DNA from: Bradyrhizobium sp. CCBAU 53340
GTDB taxonomy: Bacteria; Pseudomonadota; Alphaproteobacteria; Rhizobiales; Xanthobacteraceae
NCBI RefSeq assembly: GCF_015291645.1
Contig: NZ_CP030055.1
Span: 7,276,501 to 7,340,500, forward strand
Reading direction: 5' to 3'
DNA: 64,000 nucleotides
The position numbers and the translations under genes are program-made. The notes beneath the pieces were generated by a model. It saw nothing but the letters and a program-made list of their open reading frames with translations. It was not told the DNA's origin and did no database searches. Of this stretch, positions 17,622 through 25,264 are shown in pieces; within the stretch, counting starts at the first letter, position 1, and each line of letters starts with the position of its first letter.

Positions 17622-18770
17622 ATGACTGCACTTCCCGACATTCCTCTCCCCGGCGGCATCCGCTCGCGTTATGTCGATGGCATCAACGGCTTGCGCATGC
17701 ATGTGCTGGAGGCCGGCTTCGAGACCAAGGGCCGTCGCTGCATCCTGCTGCTGCACGGCTTTCCCGAGCTCGCATTCTCCTGGCGCAAGGTGATGCCAGC
17801 ACTCGCAGCCGCGGGCTATCACGTCCTCGCGCCTGACCAGCGCGGCTATGGCCGCACTACGGGCTGCAGTGCGGATTACGACGGCGATCTCGCACCGTTC
17901 TCGCTTCCTAATCTGGTGCGCGATGCGCTCTCGCTGGTATCGGCGTTTGGTTACAGGCAGGTCGATCTGGCGGGGCATGACTTCGGCAGCCCGGTTGCCG
18001 CCTGGTGCGCGCTGATCCGCCCCGATGTGTTTCGCTCGGTGACGCTGATGAGTGCTCCGTTCGGCGGCGCGCCGGCATTGCCGTTCAACACCGTCGATAC
18101 CCCGGCAAGCCCAGCGCCGGAAGATTCCGTGCATCGCGAGCTCGCCGCGCTGCCGCGCCCGCGCATTCACTATCAATGGTACTATTCGACACGCGCGGCC
18201 AATTCCGACATGCTGCACGCACCGCAGGGCCTGCACAATTTCCTGCGCGCCTACTACCATCACAAGAGCGCCGACTGGATCGACAACGAGCCGTATCCGC
18301 TCAAATCATGGTCGGCGAGCGAGCTTGCAAAGCTGCCGACCTATTACGTGATGGACCTCGGCGAAACGATGCCCCAGACAGTCGCGAAGGAGATGCCCTC
18401 GCCTGCCGCGGTTGCCGCCAATCAATGGCTGCCGGACAGTGATCTTGCTTTTTACAGCGCCGAATATGGTCGCACCGGATTCCAGGGCGGCCTGCAATGG
18501 TATCGCTACGGCACGACGGGCGTGCTCAACAACGAGATGCAACTGTTCGCGGGCCGCAGCATCGACGTGCCCTCCTGCTTCATCGCGGGCAAGCAGGATT
18601 GGGGCACCTATCAGCGTCCCGGCGTGTTCGAGGCGATGCAGGGGCGTGGCTGCACCAGGATGCTCGGCTGCCATCTCGTTGATGGCGCCGGCCATTGGGT
18701 GCAGCAGGAGCAGCCCGCCGAGGTCAGCCGGTTGCTGCTGACCTTCCTCCGCGACGCAGCAACGGTCTGA
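17622..18770 (+). CDS. Alpha/beta hydrolase, epoxide-hydrolase-like
   Basis: The protein has 382 residues from an ATG after GGAGGA. The oxyanion HGFPELAFSW motif is near residue 45. The nucleophile elbow is GHDFGS, with Asp rather than Ser as in epoxide hydrolases and dehalogenases. The late GAGHWVQQEQP supplies the catalytic His. No signal peptide is evident. It would open an epoxide to a diol, or possibly dehalogenate. It follows the MBL/GST genes on the same strand across a palindromic repeat and may belong to the same catabolic set. Confidence 0.88.
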   Translation: MTALPDIPLPGGIRSRYVDGINGLRMHVLEAGFETKGRRCILLLHGFPELAFSWRKVMPALAAAGYHVLAPDQRGYGRTTGCSADYDGDLAPFSLPNLVRDALSLVSAFGYRQVDLAGHDFGSPVAAWCALIRPDVFRSVTLMSAPFGGAPALPFNTVDTPASPAPEDSVHRELAALPRPRIHYQWYYSTRAANSDMLHAPQGLHNFLRAYYHHKSADWIDNEPYPLKSWSASELAKLPTYYVMDLGETMPQTVAKEMPSPAAVAANQWLPDSDLAFYSAEYGRTGFQGGLQWYRYGTTGVLNNEMQLFAGRSIDVPSCFIAGKQDWGTYQRPGVFEAMQGRGCTRMLGCHLVDGAGHWVQQEQPAEVSRLLLTFLRDAATV

Positions 18771-18880
18771 AGCGACGCCACCATCTCGTCACAGGGCATT
18801 AATCCGCGGTTCAGGGAACATTCGGCAATGTCTGACGTTGCGGGATACCGGAGCTACGTCCGGCGACCATGGAGATGAAA

Positions 18881-19258
18881 ATGGACAAGAAGATCGCCGG
18901 ATTGTTGGGCGCGGTGGCTGCGCTCGGGACGCTTGGCGCGGTCGAAGCGGCACCGGCACCGACGGACGTTCTGCAGGCGAATTCATATGCCGACCTGCTG
19001 GAGCCGATTGCGAACGCCAGCGCCCTGCTGCAAGCCATCGATGAAGCGGCCCCGCCGAAAGCGGACAAGAATGTTCAGGTCGCGCAACTCTACTATCACC
19101 ATCATCACCACCATCATCACCATCACAGCTTCTATCGGCGCTATCGCTATTATGACGACGCGCCGGTCGTGGTGGTGCCGCGGTATCGGCGGTATTACCA
19201 CCATCACCACCATCATCATCACCACCATCACAGCTTCTATCGCCGCGATTATTATTGA
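18881..19258 (+). CDS. Small secreted poly-histidine protein
   Basis: The protein has 125 residues from the third ATG, 6 bp after GGAG; ATGs at 18869 and 18875 are alternatives. A signal peptide is clear (MDKKIAGLLGAVAALGTLG...VEAAP). The mature part has about 55 ordinary residues, then two uninterrupted histidine runs of 10 and 11, each followed by SFYRR and separated by a Tyr/Arg/Val stretch. The codons alternate CAC and CAT and the flanks are repeated, so a duplication is likely. Such runs bind nickel, zinc, copper or cobalt. A periplasmic or secreted metal buffer is the best guess. No family is recognised. Confidence 0.8.
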   Translation: MDKKIAGLLGAVAALGTLGAVEAAPAPTDVLQANSYADLLEPIANASALLQAIDEAAPPKADKNVQVAQLYYHHHHHHHHHHSFYRRYRYYDDAPVVVVPRYRRYYHHHHHHHHHHHSFYRRDYY

Positions 19259-19283
19259 TGTTGCCGGCACCGTGAATGAGATG

Positions 19284-19313
19284 AACAGGACCTTCGGGTC
19301 CTGTTTGTTTTTC
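19284..19313 (+). terminator. Rho-independent terminator after the poly-His gene
   Basis: The stem AACAGGACC pairs with GGTCCTGTT around a stable TTCG tetraloop, followed by a T-rich tail (TGTTTTTC). It lies 25 bp after the poly-His stop codon and ends that single-gene transcript. Confidence 0.85.
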
Positions 19314-19404
19314 AAGGCCGTCGCCGGCAACATCAGATGGAAGCACCTGCGAATCGTGCCGCACGCAGCGTAGCGGAGGCGGCAAGCCCGAGCGGTCGCC
19401 GATC

Positions 19405-20127
19405 CTATTCGTTGCGGGCCTTCTCCTTGGCCGCACGATGGAGATGGCGGTAAGTGCCGTCGAACACCGTATCGGATGACGACGTCCATTCGGTGCCGGC
19501 GGCCAGCTTGGGACGATTGTTGTAGATCCGGCGAGCCTGCAGCTCGCGCTCCGCCGCTTCCTCCTCCTCCATGGGTTCGAGCACGAAGTTCGCCTCCTCG
19601 GGAATCACGATGATTTGCGCGAACGGCTCGTTCGGCCGGAAGATATGAGTACGCCCCTTAGCCGGCGCCTTGAAGACGCAAAAGAACATCATCGGCCACC
19701 AATTGCGGATCAGCGCAGGGACTGCGATCGGCACGGTGTCGGTCCGGTCGGCATAGAAGCGCGGATGCGGCTCGGTCCGAATCGCCATGCCTTTCTCGAC
19801 CTTGAGATCGAGCAGGATCTGGTAGGTGTAGAATGCATCGCCAAACTTGCGAAACGGCGGCCATTCCGCGCCACCTTCCGGCGGCTCGCCCCAATCGGCC
19901 TCGAGGATCAGACCCCCGTCTCTTGTCGTGACATGAAGCTCGAAGTCATAGGGATAGAACAGCTCGATGCCGTATTGCGCCCCTTCGGAGAAGGGCACGC
20001 AATGCCAAACCTGCTCACGCGAACCACTCGCACGCGGCTCGCGCGTGCCGGCCCATCCCGGAATTTCCAGCTTGGTGCGGCGGGGCGCCAGCCGCGGATC
20101 GTTGAGACGAAACTTGACCTTGGCCAT
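19405..20127 (-). CDS. Hypothetical protein, possibly DUF6065
   Basis: The 240-residue soluble protein has no signal peptide. It is rich in Trp, Phe and Pro, with WHCVPFSEGAQYGIELFYPYDFE in the N-terminal third and NWWPMMFFCVFKAP near the middle. Then comes an acidic run, EPMEEEEAAERE, followed by a basic tail. The WHC-PF-EG-YG start recalls DUF6065, a match from memory only. The gene diverges from mbfA, sharing the 181-bp gap with the iron control element. Iron regulation of this gene is possible but unproven. Confidence 0.6.
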   Translation of the reverse strand: MAKVKFRLNDPRLAPRRTKLEIPGWAGTREPRASGSREQVWHCVPFSEGAQYGIELFYPYDFELHVTTRDGGLILEADWGEPPEGGAEWPPFRKFGDAFYTYQILLDLKVEKGMAIRTEPHPRFYADRTDTVPIAVPALIRNWWPMMFFCVFKAPAKGRTHIFRPNEPFAQIIVIPEEANFVLEPMEEEEAAERELQARRIYNNRPKLAAGTEWTSSSDTVFDGTYRHLHRAAKEKARNE

Positions 20128-20273
20128 TATTCACCCGTCCCTTCACACAACAGAATTCGACCTGTACGTCGCGGCAGACTTCCATCTCACAAGCGCCATG
20201 TGGCGGCACGCGGATTGCCAGGATTCGCGCGGCGCGCGTGAATTGACCCTGAACGAATTGCAGCCTATATCAC

Positions 20274-20290
20274 TTTAGAACCATTCTAAA
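20274..20290. promoter_or_regulatory. Iron control element (Irr-binding ICE box)
   Basis: A perfect 17-bp inverted repeat, TTTAGAA-CCA-TTCTAAA, lies 18 bp before the GTG start of mbfA. It matches the ICE consensus recognised by the haem-responsive regulator Irr in Rhizobiales. Irr represses mbfA under low iron in Bradyrhizobium, and a box this close to the start would block transcription or initiation. The location is seen directly; the regulator is inferred from the known regulon. Confidence 0.88.
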
Positions 20291-20308
20291 CTCACAACAG
20301 GGCCATTC

Positions 20309-21280
20309 GTGAAGAACTTTGCCGACTTGACCGAACGCGAGGTGCTCGCGGTCGCGATCTCCTCCGAGGAGGAGGACAGCCGCATCTATATGACCTTTGC
20401 CGAGGATCTGAAGGAACGCTATCCGGACTCGGCCAAGCTGTTCGAGCAGATGGCCGAGGAAGAGCGCGGCCATCGCCACATGCTGCTGGAATTGTACGAG
20501 CAGCGCTTCGGCCAGCATTTGCCGCCGATCCGCCGCGAGGACGTCAAAGGATTCCTCAAGCGCCGACCAATCTGGCTCACCAAAAATCTACCGCTCGACA
20601 CCATCCGCAGGGAAGTCGAGACCATGGAGCTCGAGGCCGAGCGCTTCTATGCGAAGGCCGCCGAGCAGGCCGAGGACGTCAATGTGCGCAGGTTGCTGGG
20701 CGACCTCGCCGAAGCGGAAAAGAGCCACGAGAACACCGCAGCAAGACTGACCGACGAGATCTTGAAGCCCGACGTGCGCGCCGAGGAAGATCGCACGCGA
20801 CGGCGGATGTTCGTGCTGCAATATGTGCAGCCGGGCCTTGCCGGCCTGATGGACGGCTCGGTCTCGACACTGGCGCCGCTGTTTGCCGCCGCCTTTGCAA
20901 CGCATCACAACTGGCAGACGTTTCTGGTCGGCCTTGCGGCTTCGATCGGCGCCGGCATCAGCATGGGCTTTGCGGAAGCGCTGTCCGACGACGGCTCGCT
21001 CACGGGGCGCGGCTCGCCGTGGCTGCGGGGTGTCACCTGCGGCGCGATGACGACGCTCGGCGGCCTCGGCCATACCATGCCCTATCTCGTCCCGGACACG
21101 TGGCCCAATGCGTTCTGGATCGCGACCGCGATCGCCTGCATCGTCGTGTTCTTCGAATTGTGGGCGATCGCCTTCATCCGCGCGCGCTACATGGACACGC
21201 CGTTCCTTCAGGCCGTATTCCAGATCGTGCTCGGCGGCGCGATCGTGCTGGCGGTGGGCATCCTGATCGGGGCGGCGTAG
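20309..21280 (+). CDS. mbfA: Membrane-bound ferritin MbfA, iron exporter
   Basis: The protein has 323 residues from a GTG. The N-terminal half is a rubrerythrin/ferritin-like domain with di-iron ligands in SSEEEDSRIY, EEERGHRH, ETMELEAERFY and EAEKSHENT. The C-terminal half is a VIT1/CCC1-like membrane domain with QPGLAGLMDGSVSTLAPLF and about four further helices. This fusion architecture is that of MbfA, which exports iron and protects against iron and peroxide stress in Bradyrhizobium and Agrobacterium. The ICE box directly upstream fits repression by Irr when iron is low. A cytochrome b561 gene follows after 64 bp. Confidence 0.95.
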   Translation: MKNFADLTEREVLAVAISSEEEDSRIYMTFAEDLKERYPDSAKLFEQMAEEERGHRHMLLELYEQRFGQHLPPIRREDVKGFLKRRPIWLTKNLPLDTIRREVETMELEAERFYAKAAEQAEDVNVRRLLGDLAEAEKSHENTAARLTDEILKPDVRAEEDRTRRRMFVLQYVQPGLAGLMDGSVSTLAPLFAAAFATHHNWQTFLVGLAASIGAGISMGFAEALSDDGSLTGRGSPWLRGVTCGAMTTLGGLGHTMPYLVPDTWPNAFWIATAIACIVVFFELWAIAFIRARYMDTPFLQAVFQIVLGGAIVLAVGILIGAA

Positions 21281-21344
21281 GGGGCAACGCTGAAGCAGCG
21301 TCGTTCATTCACCGTGGCGCACGGGCGTTCAAGGCAGGATTCTC

Positions 21345-21875
21345 ATGACCCTTCGTCTTCAATACGGTACACCCGCCAAGATCTTTCACTGGCTCATCGT
21401 CGCGCTGCTGGCCATGCAATACCCGATCGGCTGGCTCATGCCTGACATCCATCGGGGCATGAGCCCGGGCGCCGGCATGACGTTTCACATATCGATTGGA
21501 CTTGTGATCCTGACGCTGACCGCGCTCCGCCTTGGCTGGCGTCTCACCCATCCCGTCGCGCCTGAGAGCTCTCTGCCCCCCTGGCAACGCCTGTCCTCGG
21601 AGGCCATTCACTGGCTGCTCTACGCCCTGGTGCTGGCGACCACGCTCTCGGGATGGCTGTTCGCGTCGTTCCGGGGATGGTCCGTGTCGTTCTTCTATCT
21701 CGTGCCGCTGCCGATGCTCGCCTCCGACAACGCGGCTGCCGGCCGCGCCATCGACGGCCTCCATCAGGCGATGGAATGGGCGCTGCTGGTCACCATCGGC
21801 CTTCACATCGCCGCCGCGCTCGTGCACATCTTCGTCTATCGCGACCGGGTGATGCAGCGCATGCTGCCGGGGTAA
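21345..21875 (+). CDS. Cytochrome b561
   Basis: The 176-residue inner-membrane protein has four helices (about residues 13-32, 45-65, 85-107 and 142-165). Histidines expected to bind two b haems are in KIFHWLIVALL, MTFHISIGL, EAIHWLLYAL and IGLHIAAALVH. It is a small diheme quinol-oxidising or superoxide-scavenging cytochrome of the YodB/CybB type. Being just downstream of mbfA on the same strand, it may share its iron-dependent promoter and could balance redox during iron export. That link is an inference. Confidence 0.9.
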   Translation: MTLRLQYGTPAKIFHWLIVALLAMQYPIGWLMPDIHRGMSPGAGMTFHISIGLVILTLTALRLGWRLTHPVAPESSLPPWQRLSSEAIHWLLYALVLATTLSGWLFASFRGWSVSFFYLVPLPMLASDNAAAGRAIDGLHQAMEWALLVTIGLHIAAALVHIFVYRDRVMQRMLPG

Positions 21876-21964
21876 AGCTCCGGACAGATCAACCGCGATC
21901 AAACGGCGGTTGCGGCATCGGTTAAAACTGCGCATCATCCACCAGTGAAGCGCAGGAGCATGTC

Positions 21965-23437
21965 GTGGCGAAATCAGAATGGAGTTTCAAGAGCGCGATC
22001 GAGCTGTCGGCCGCGTTGACGGCAAAGAAGGTCTCGTCGGTCGAGCTCACGCAGGATGCGATCGACCGCATCGAGCGGCACGATGGCAAGATCAACGCGA
22101 TCTGCGTCCGCGATTTCGACCGCGCGCTCGACGCGGCGCGCGCAGCCGATGCGGCGCTCGCGCGGGGCGAGCGCAAGCCACTGCTTGGCCTGCCGATGAC
22201 CGTGAAGGAATCCTACAACATCGCCGGCCTGCCCACGACCTGGGGCAATCCCGCGCACAAGGACTTCATCGCCAAGGAAGATGCGCTGCCGGTGACGCGG
22301 GTGAAGGACGCCGGCACCATCGTGCTCGGCAAGACCAACGTGCCGCTCGCCCTCGCCGACTGGCAGAGCTACAACGACATCTACGGCACCACTAACAACC
22401 CCTACGATCTCGGCCGCACGCCGGGCGGCTCCTCTGGCGGCTCGTCGGCGGCGCTCGCGGCCGGTTACGGCCCGCTCTCACTCGGCTCGGACATCGGCGG
22501 CTCGCTGCGCGTGCCGGCCTTTCACTGCGGCGTCTACGCGCACAAGCCGACCTTCGATCTGTTGCCCTCGCGCGGCCATACGCCGCCGCCGGCTCCGCCA
22601 CTCGCCTATGAGCGCGATCTCGCCGTGGTCGGCCCAATGGCGCGCAGCGCCGGCGATCTATCCTTGCTGCTCGACGTCATGGCCGGGCCCGACCCGCTCG
22701 ACAACGGCAAGGCCTACAGGCTCGCGCTGCCCGCCGCGCGTCACGGCTCGCTGAAAGATTTTCGCGTCCTCGTGGTGGATACCGACCCGGTGCTGCCGAC
22801 CGACAGCACGATACGCGGAAGCATCAACACGCTCGCCGACAACCTCGCCAAGGCCGGCGTCAAGATCGAACGCAGCAGTCCGCTGCTGCCGGATTTCGCG
22901 GCGTCCTCGCGCCTCTATATGCGGATGCTGCTGTCGTTTCTCGCCGCCAGCTTCCCGCCCGAATTCTACGCAGGCGCGGTTGCAGCAGCGGCCGCACTGC
23001 CTGCCAGCAACGACAGCCTGCAGGCCGAACGCCTGCGCGGCATTGCGCTCAGCCATCGTGATTGGCTCCTGGCCAATGGCGGACGCACGCGGCTGCGCGC
23101 ACAATGGCGCGAGCTGTTCAAGACGTTCGATGCCGTGATCTGCCCGATCATGCCGACGCCGGCTTATCCGCACGATCATTCAGAAGACCAGGAGCAGCGC
23201 CGGATCACCATCGACGGCAAGGAGCACGTCTATACCGACCAGCTCGCCTGGCCCGGCATCGCCACGCTCCCCGGCCTGCCCTCGACCGCGATCCCGACGG
23301 GTTTTGCGCCGGATGGACTGCCTGTCGGCGTACAGATCGTCGGCCCGTGGCTGGAGGACCGCACGCCGCTCAAGCTGGCCGAACTGATCGAGCACGAGTT
23401 CGGCGGGTTCGTGCCGCCGAAGATGTTTGACGACTAG
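21965..23437 (+). CDS. Amidase-signature-family amidase
   Basis: The 490-residue protein starts at a GTG after CAGGAGCATGTC. The amidase signature is complete: catalytic Lys in MTVKESYNIAG, then the GGSSGGSSAALAAG loop with the cis-Ser, and the nucleophilic Ser in SDIGGSLRVPAF. There is no signal peptide or subunit-like neighbour. The start is ordinary, and the closest pattern is stand-alone amidases related to aryl- and acylamidases. This is a different subgroup from the amidase at 44687, which has a small partner protein. Substrate unknown. Confidence 0.9.
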   Translation: MAKSEWSFKSAIELSAALTAKKVSSVELTQDAIDRIERHDGKINAICVRDFDRALDAARAADAALARGERKPLLGLPMTVKESYNIAGLPTTWGNPAHKDFIAKEDALPVTRVKDAGTIVLGKTNVPLALADWQSYNDIYGTTNNPYDLGRTPGGSSGGSSAALAAGYGPLSLGSDIGGSLRVPAFHCGVYAHKPTFDLLPSRGHTPPPAPPLAYERDLAVVGPMARSAGDLSLLLDVMAGPDPLDNGKAYRLALPAARHGSLKDFRVLVVDTDPVLPTDSTIRGSINTLADNLAKAGVKIERSSPLLPDFAASSRLYMRMLLSFLAASFPPEFYAGAVAAAAALPASNDSLQAERLRGIALSHRDWLLANGGRTRLRAQWRELFKTFDAVICPIMPTPAYPHDHSEDQEQRRITIDGKEHVYTDQLAWPGIATLPGLPSTAIPTGFAPDGLPVGVQIVGPWLEDRTPLKLAELIEHEFGGFVPPKMFDD

Positions 23438-23450
23438 TCTTCGCCCCGCC

Positions 23451-23537
23451 CGTCATCGCGAGCGCAGCGAAGCAATCCAGAATCTATCAGCGGCGGCAGT
23501 CTGGATTGCTTCGTCGCAAGCGCTCCTCGCAATGACG
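23451..23537. repeat. Palindromic repeat family A, copy 3
   Basis: Family A arms, with one altered base in the left arm (CGTCATCGCGAG) and an insertion in the right arm (CGTCGCAAGCGCTCCTCGC). It lies between the amidase and the SnoaL-like gene and ends 73 bp before the latter's ATG. Confidence 0.85.
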
Positions 23538-23610
23538 GAGCAAAATGACTGAGAGATTCCGGGGGCGCATGATCCGCGTCCCGGGACTGTCTAAAGGGAG
23601 GGAACGCACC

Positions 23611-23964
23611 ATGAGCCAGGACCTTGAACAGCTCACTGCACTCAACCGCGACTACGTTGCGTCCGTCCAGAACTGCGACGTCAAGCGCTTCAACGAGATC
23701 CTGGCGCCGGAGTTCTACTGCTCCAACCCCGACAAGACCCTGGTCGACCGCGCCGCCTTCCTGGAGCAGACGGCGCGTCCGATCGCGATCCGCAATCTGC
23801 ATGCGTTTGACGTCATCATCCGCATCATGGGCGACTTCGCCATCATCCACGCAGCAACGAGCTACACCACCGCGGACGGCCAGCAGGCGACCGGACGATA
23901 TACCGATTGCTGGGCGAAGAAGAACGGGACGTGGCTCGCGGTATCCGCGCATGTGTCGCGGTGA
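23611..23964 (+). CDS. SnoaL/DUF4440-like NTF2-fold protein
   Basis: The protein has 117 residues from an ATG after AGGGAGGGAA; a longer reading from 23545 has no ribosome-binding site. It fits the cone-shaped NTF2 fold seen in SnoaL-like and DUF4440 proteins: an N-terminal helix (LEQLTALNRDYVASVQNCD), then FNEILAPEFYCSNPDKTLVDRAAFL, then beta strands ending in DCWAKKNGTWLAVSAHVS. Such proteins are isomerases, hydrolases or ligand carriers. It probably has no catalytic partner in the neighbourhood. Function unknown. Confidence 0.75.
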   Translation: MSQDLEQLTALNRDYVASVQNCDVKRFNEILAPEFYCSNPDKTLVDRAAFLEQTARPIAIRNLHAFDVIIRIMGDFAIIHAATSYTTADGQQATGRYTDCWAKKNGTWLAVSAHVSR

Positions 23965-23988
23965 GGTGGGCTGTCCTCACACTCCGCT

Positions 23989-24092
23989 GTCATGCCCCGG
24001 CTTGACCGGGGGCATCCAGTACGCCGCGGCCTCGCGAGTCAATCACCGCCGCCTCTTGAGTACTGGATCGCCCGGTCAAGCCGGGCGATGAC
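23989..24092. repeat. Palindromic repeat family E, copy 1
   Basis: The outer arms are GTCATGCCCCGGCTTGACCG and, inverted, CGGTCAAGCCGGGCGATGAC, with inner ATCCAGTAC and GTACTGGAT. It lies between the convergent SnoaL-like and alcohol dehydrogenase genes. A second copy, interrupted by a family F element, is at 49638-49765. Confidence 0.85.
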
Positions 24093-24133
24093 ACCTGTTT
24101 TGGAGTGGCACCGGTGAGCACCAGTGCCAGCGC

Positions 24134-25222
24134 CTAGCTATCAAACACGATCACGCTGCGCAGCGTCTTGCCGGCTTTCATGTTGGCAAAACCTTCGTTG
24201 ATCTCGGAGAGCTTCAGCTTGGCCGAGATCCAGTCCTCCAGGTGCAGCCGGCCGCGCAGGTAGAAATCGACCAGACGCGGCATGTCGACGCGGAAATGGT
24301 TCGAGCCCATCGACGAGCCCTGGATCTTGCGCTCCCTCAGGAAATCGAAACCGTGCAGCTCAATCTTCTGGCCGAACGGGATCATGCCGACGATGGTGGC
24401 CGTGCCGCCGGAGGCCAGCATGCCGAAGGCCTGCTCCGCGGTTTCCTTGCGGCCGAGCACTTCGAAGGAATGATGCACGCCGCCATTGGTGAGATCGCGC
24501 ACCTGCTTCACCACGTCGCCGTCGGCGGGATTGATAATGTCGGTGGCGCCCAGCTTGGTTGCGAGCTGGAGTTTTGCGGGATTGGTGTCGATAGCGATAA
24601 TGCGGCCGGCCCCCGCGATCTGCGCGCCGTTGATCGCGGCCATGCCGACGCCGCCGCAGCCGATCACCGCCACGGTCTCGCCGGCCGTCACCTTCGCGGT
24701 ATTCACCACCGCTCCATAGCCGGTGATGACGCCGCAGCCGATCAGCGCGGCGAGATCGAGCGGCATGTCCTTCCTGATTTTGACGATCGCGTTCTCATGC
24801 ACTAGCATCTGCTCGGCAAAGGACGACAGATTCAGGAATTGGTGCAGCTTCTCCGGCTTCGACCATTGCATCCGGTCGGAGACGCCCGGCATCATCTTCA
24901 CCGTGGTGTCCGTGCAAAGCACCGTGCGCCCGGTGGTGCAATTGTCGCAGGTGCCGCAGAACACGGACAGGCAGGTGACGACGTGGTCGCCGGGCTTCAC
25001 ATAAGTGACATCAGAGCCGACCTGCTCGACGATGCCGGCGGATTCGTGCCCGAGCACAGCGGGTAGCGGATGCGGATAGAGGCCTTCCATGAAGTGCAGG
25101 TCGGAGTGGCAGAGTCCGGCGACCGCGGTGCGGATCAGCACCTCGCGCGGACCGGGCTTCGGCAGGCTGACATCCTCGATGACCAGCGGCTTGTTGACTT
25201 CGTAGAGGACGGCGGCCTTCAT
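24134..25222 (-). CDS. Zinc-dependent alcohol dehydrogenase, class III-like
   Basis: The 362-residue MDR enzyme has catalytic zinc ligands in GLCHSDLHF and GHE. The structural zinc is bound by four cysteines in FCGTCDNCTTGRTVLC. The coenzyme fold reads AVIGCGGVGMAAINGA. The long loop between the zinc sites resembles class III and NDMA-type alcohol dehydrogenases. It lies 42 bp after the acyl-CoA dehydrogenase gene on the same strand, so the two are cotranscribed. It would oxidise an alcohol, with NAD as the likely acceptor. Confidence 0.9.
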   Translation of the reverse strand: MKAAVLYEVNKPLVIEDVSLPKPGPREVLIRTAVAGLCHSDLHFMEGLYPHPLPAVLGHESAGIVEQVGSDVTYVKPGDHVVTCLSVFCGTCDNCTTGRTVLCTDTTVKMMPGVSDRMQWSKPEKLHQFLNLSSFAEQMLVHENAIVKIRKDMPLDLAALIGCGVITGYGAVVNTAKVTAGETVAVIGCGGVGMAAINGAQIAGAGRIIAIDTNPAKLQLATKLGATDIINPADGDVVKQVRDLTNGGVHHSFEVLGRKETAEQAFGMLASGGTATIVGMIPFGQKIELHGFDFLRERKIQGSSMGSNHFRVDMPRLVDFYLRGRLHLEDWISAKLKLSEINEGFANMKAGKTLRSVIVFDS

Positions 25223-25264
25223 CGAGCACTCCCTGCGGCTTTCTTCTGGTTGGTGGCGCGCAGC

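Noticed and set aside
8629..24092. CRISPR-like arrays
   Set aside because: The repeats are dispersed palindromes with single copies per gap. No regular spacer array or cas gene is present.
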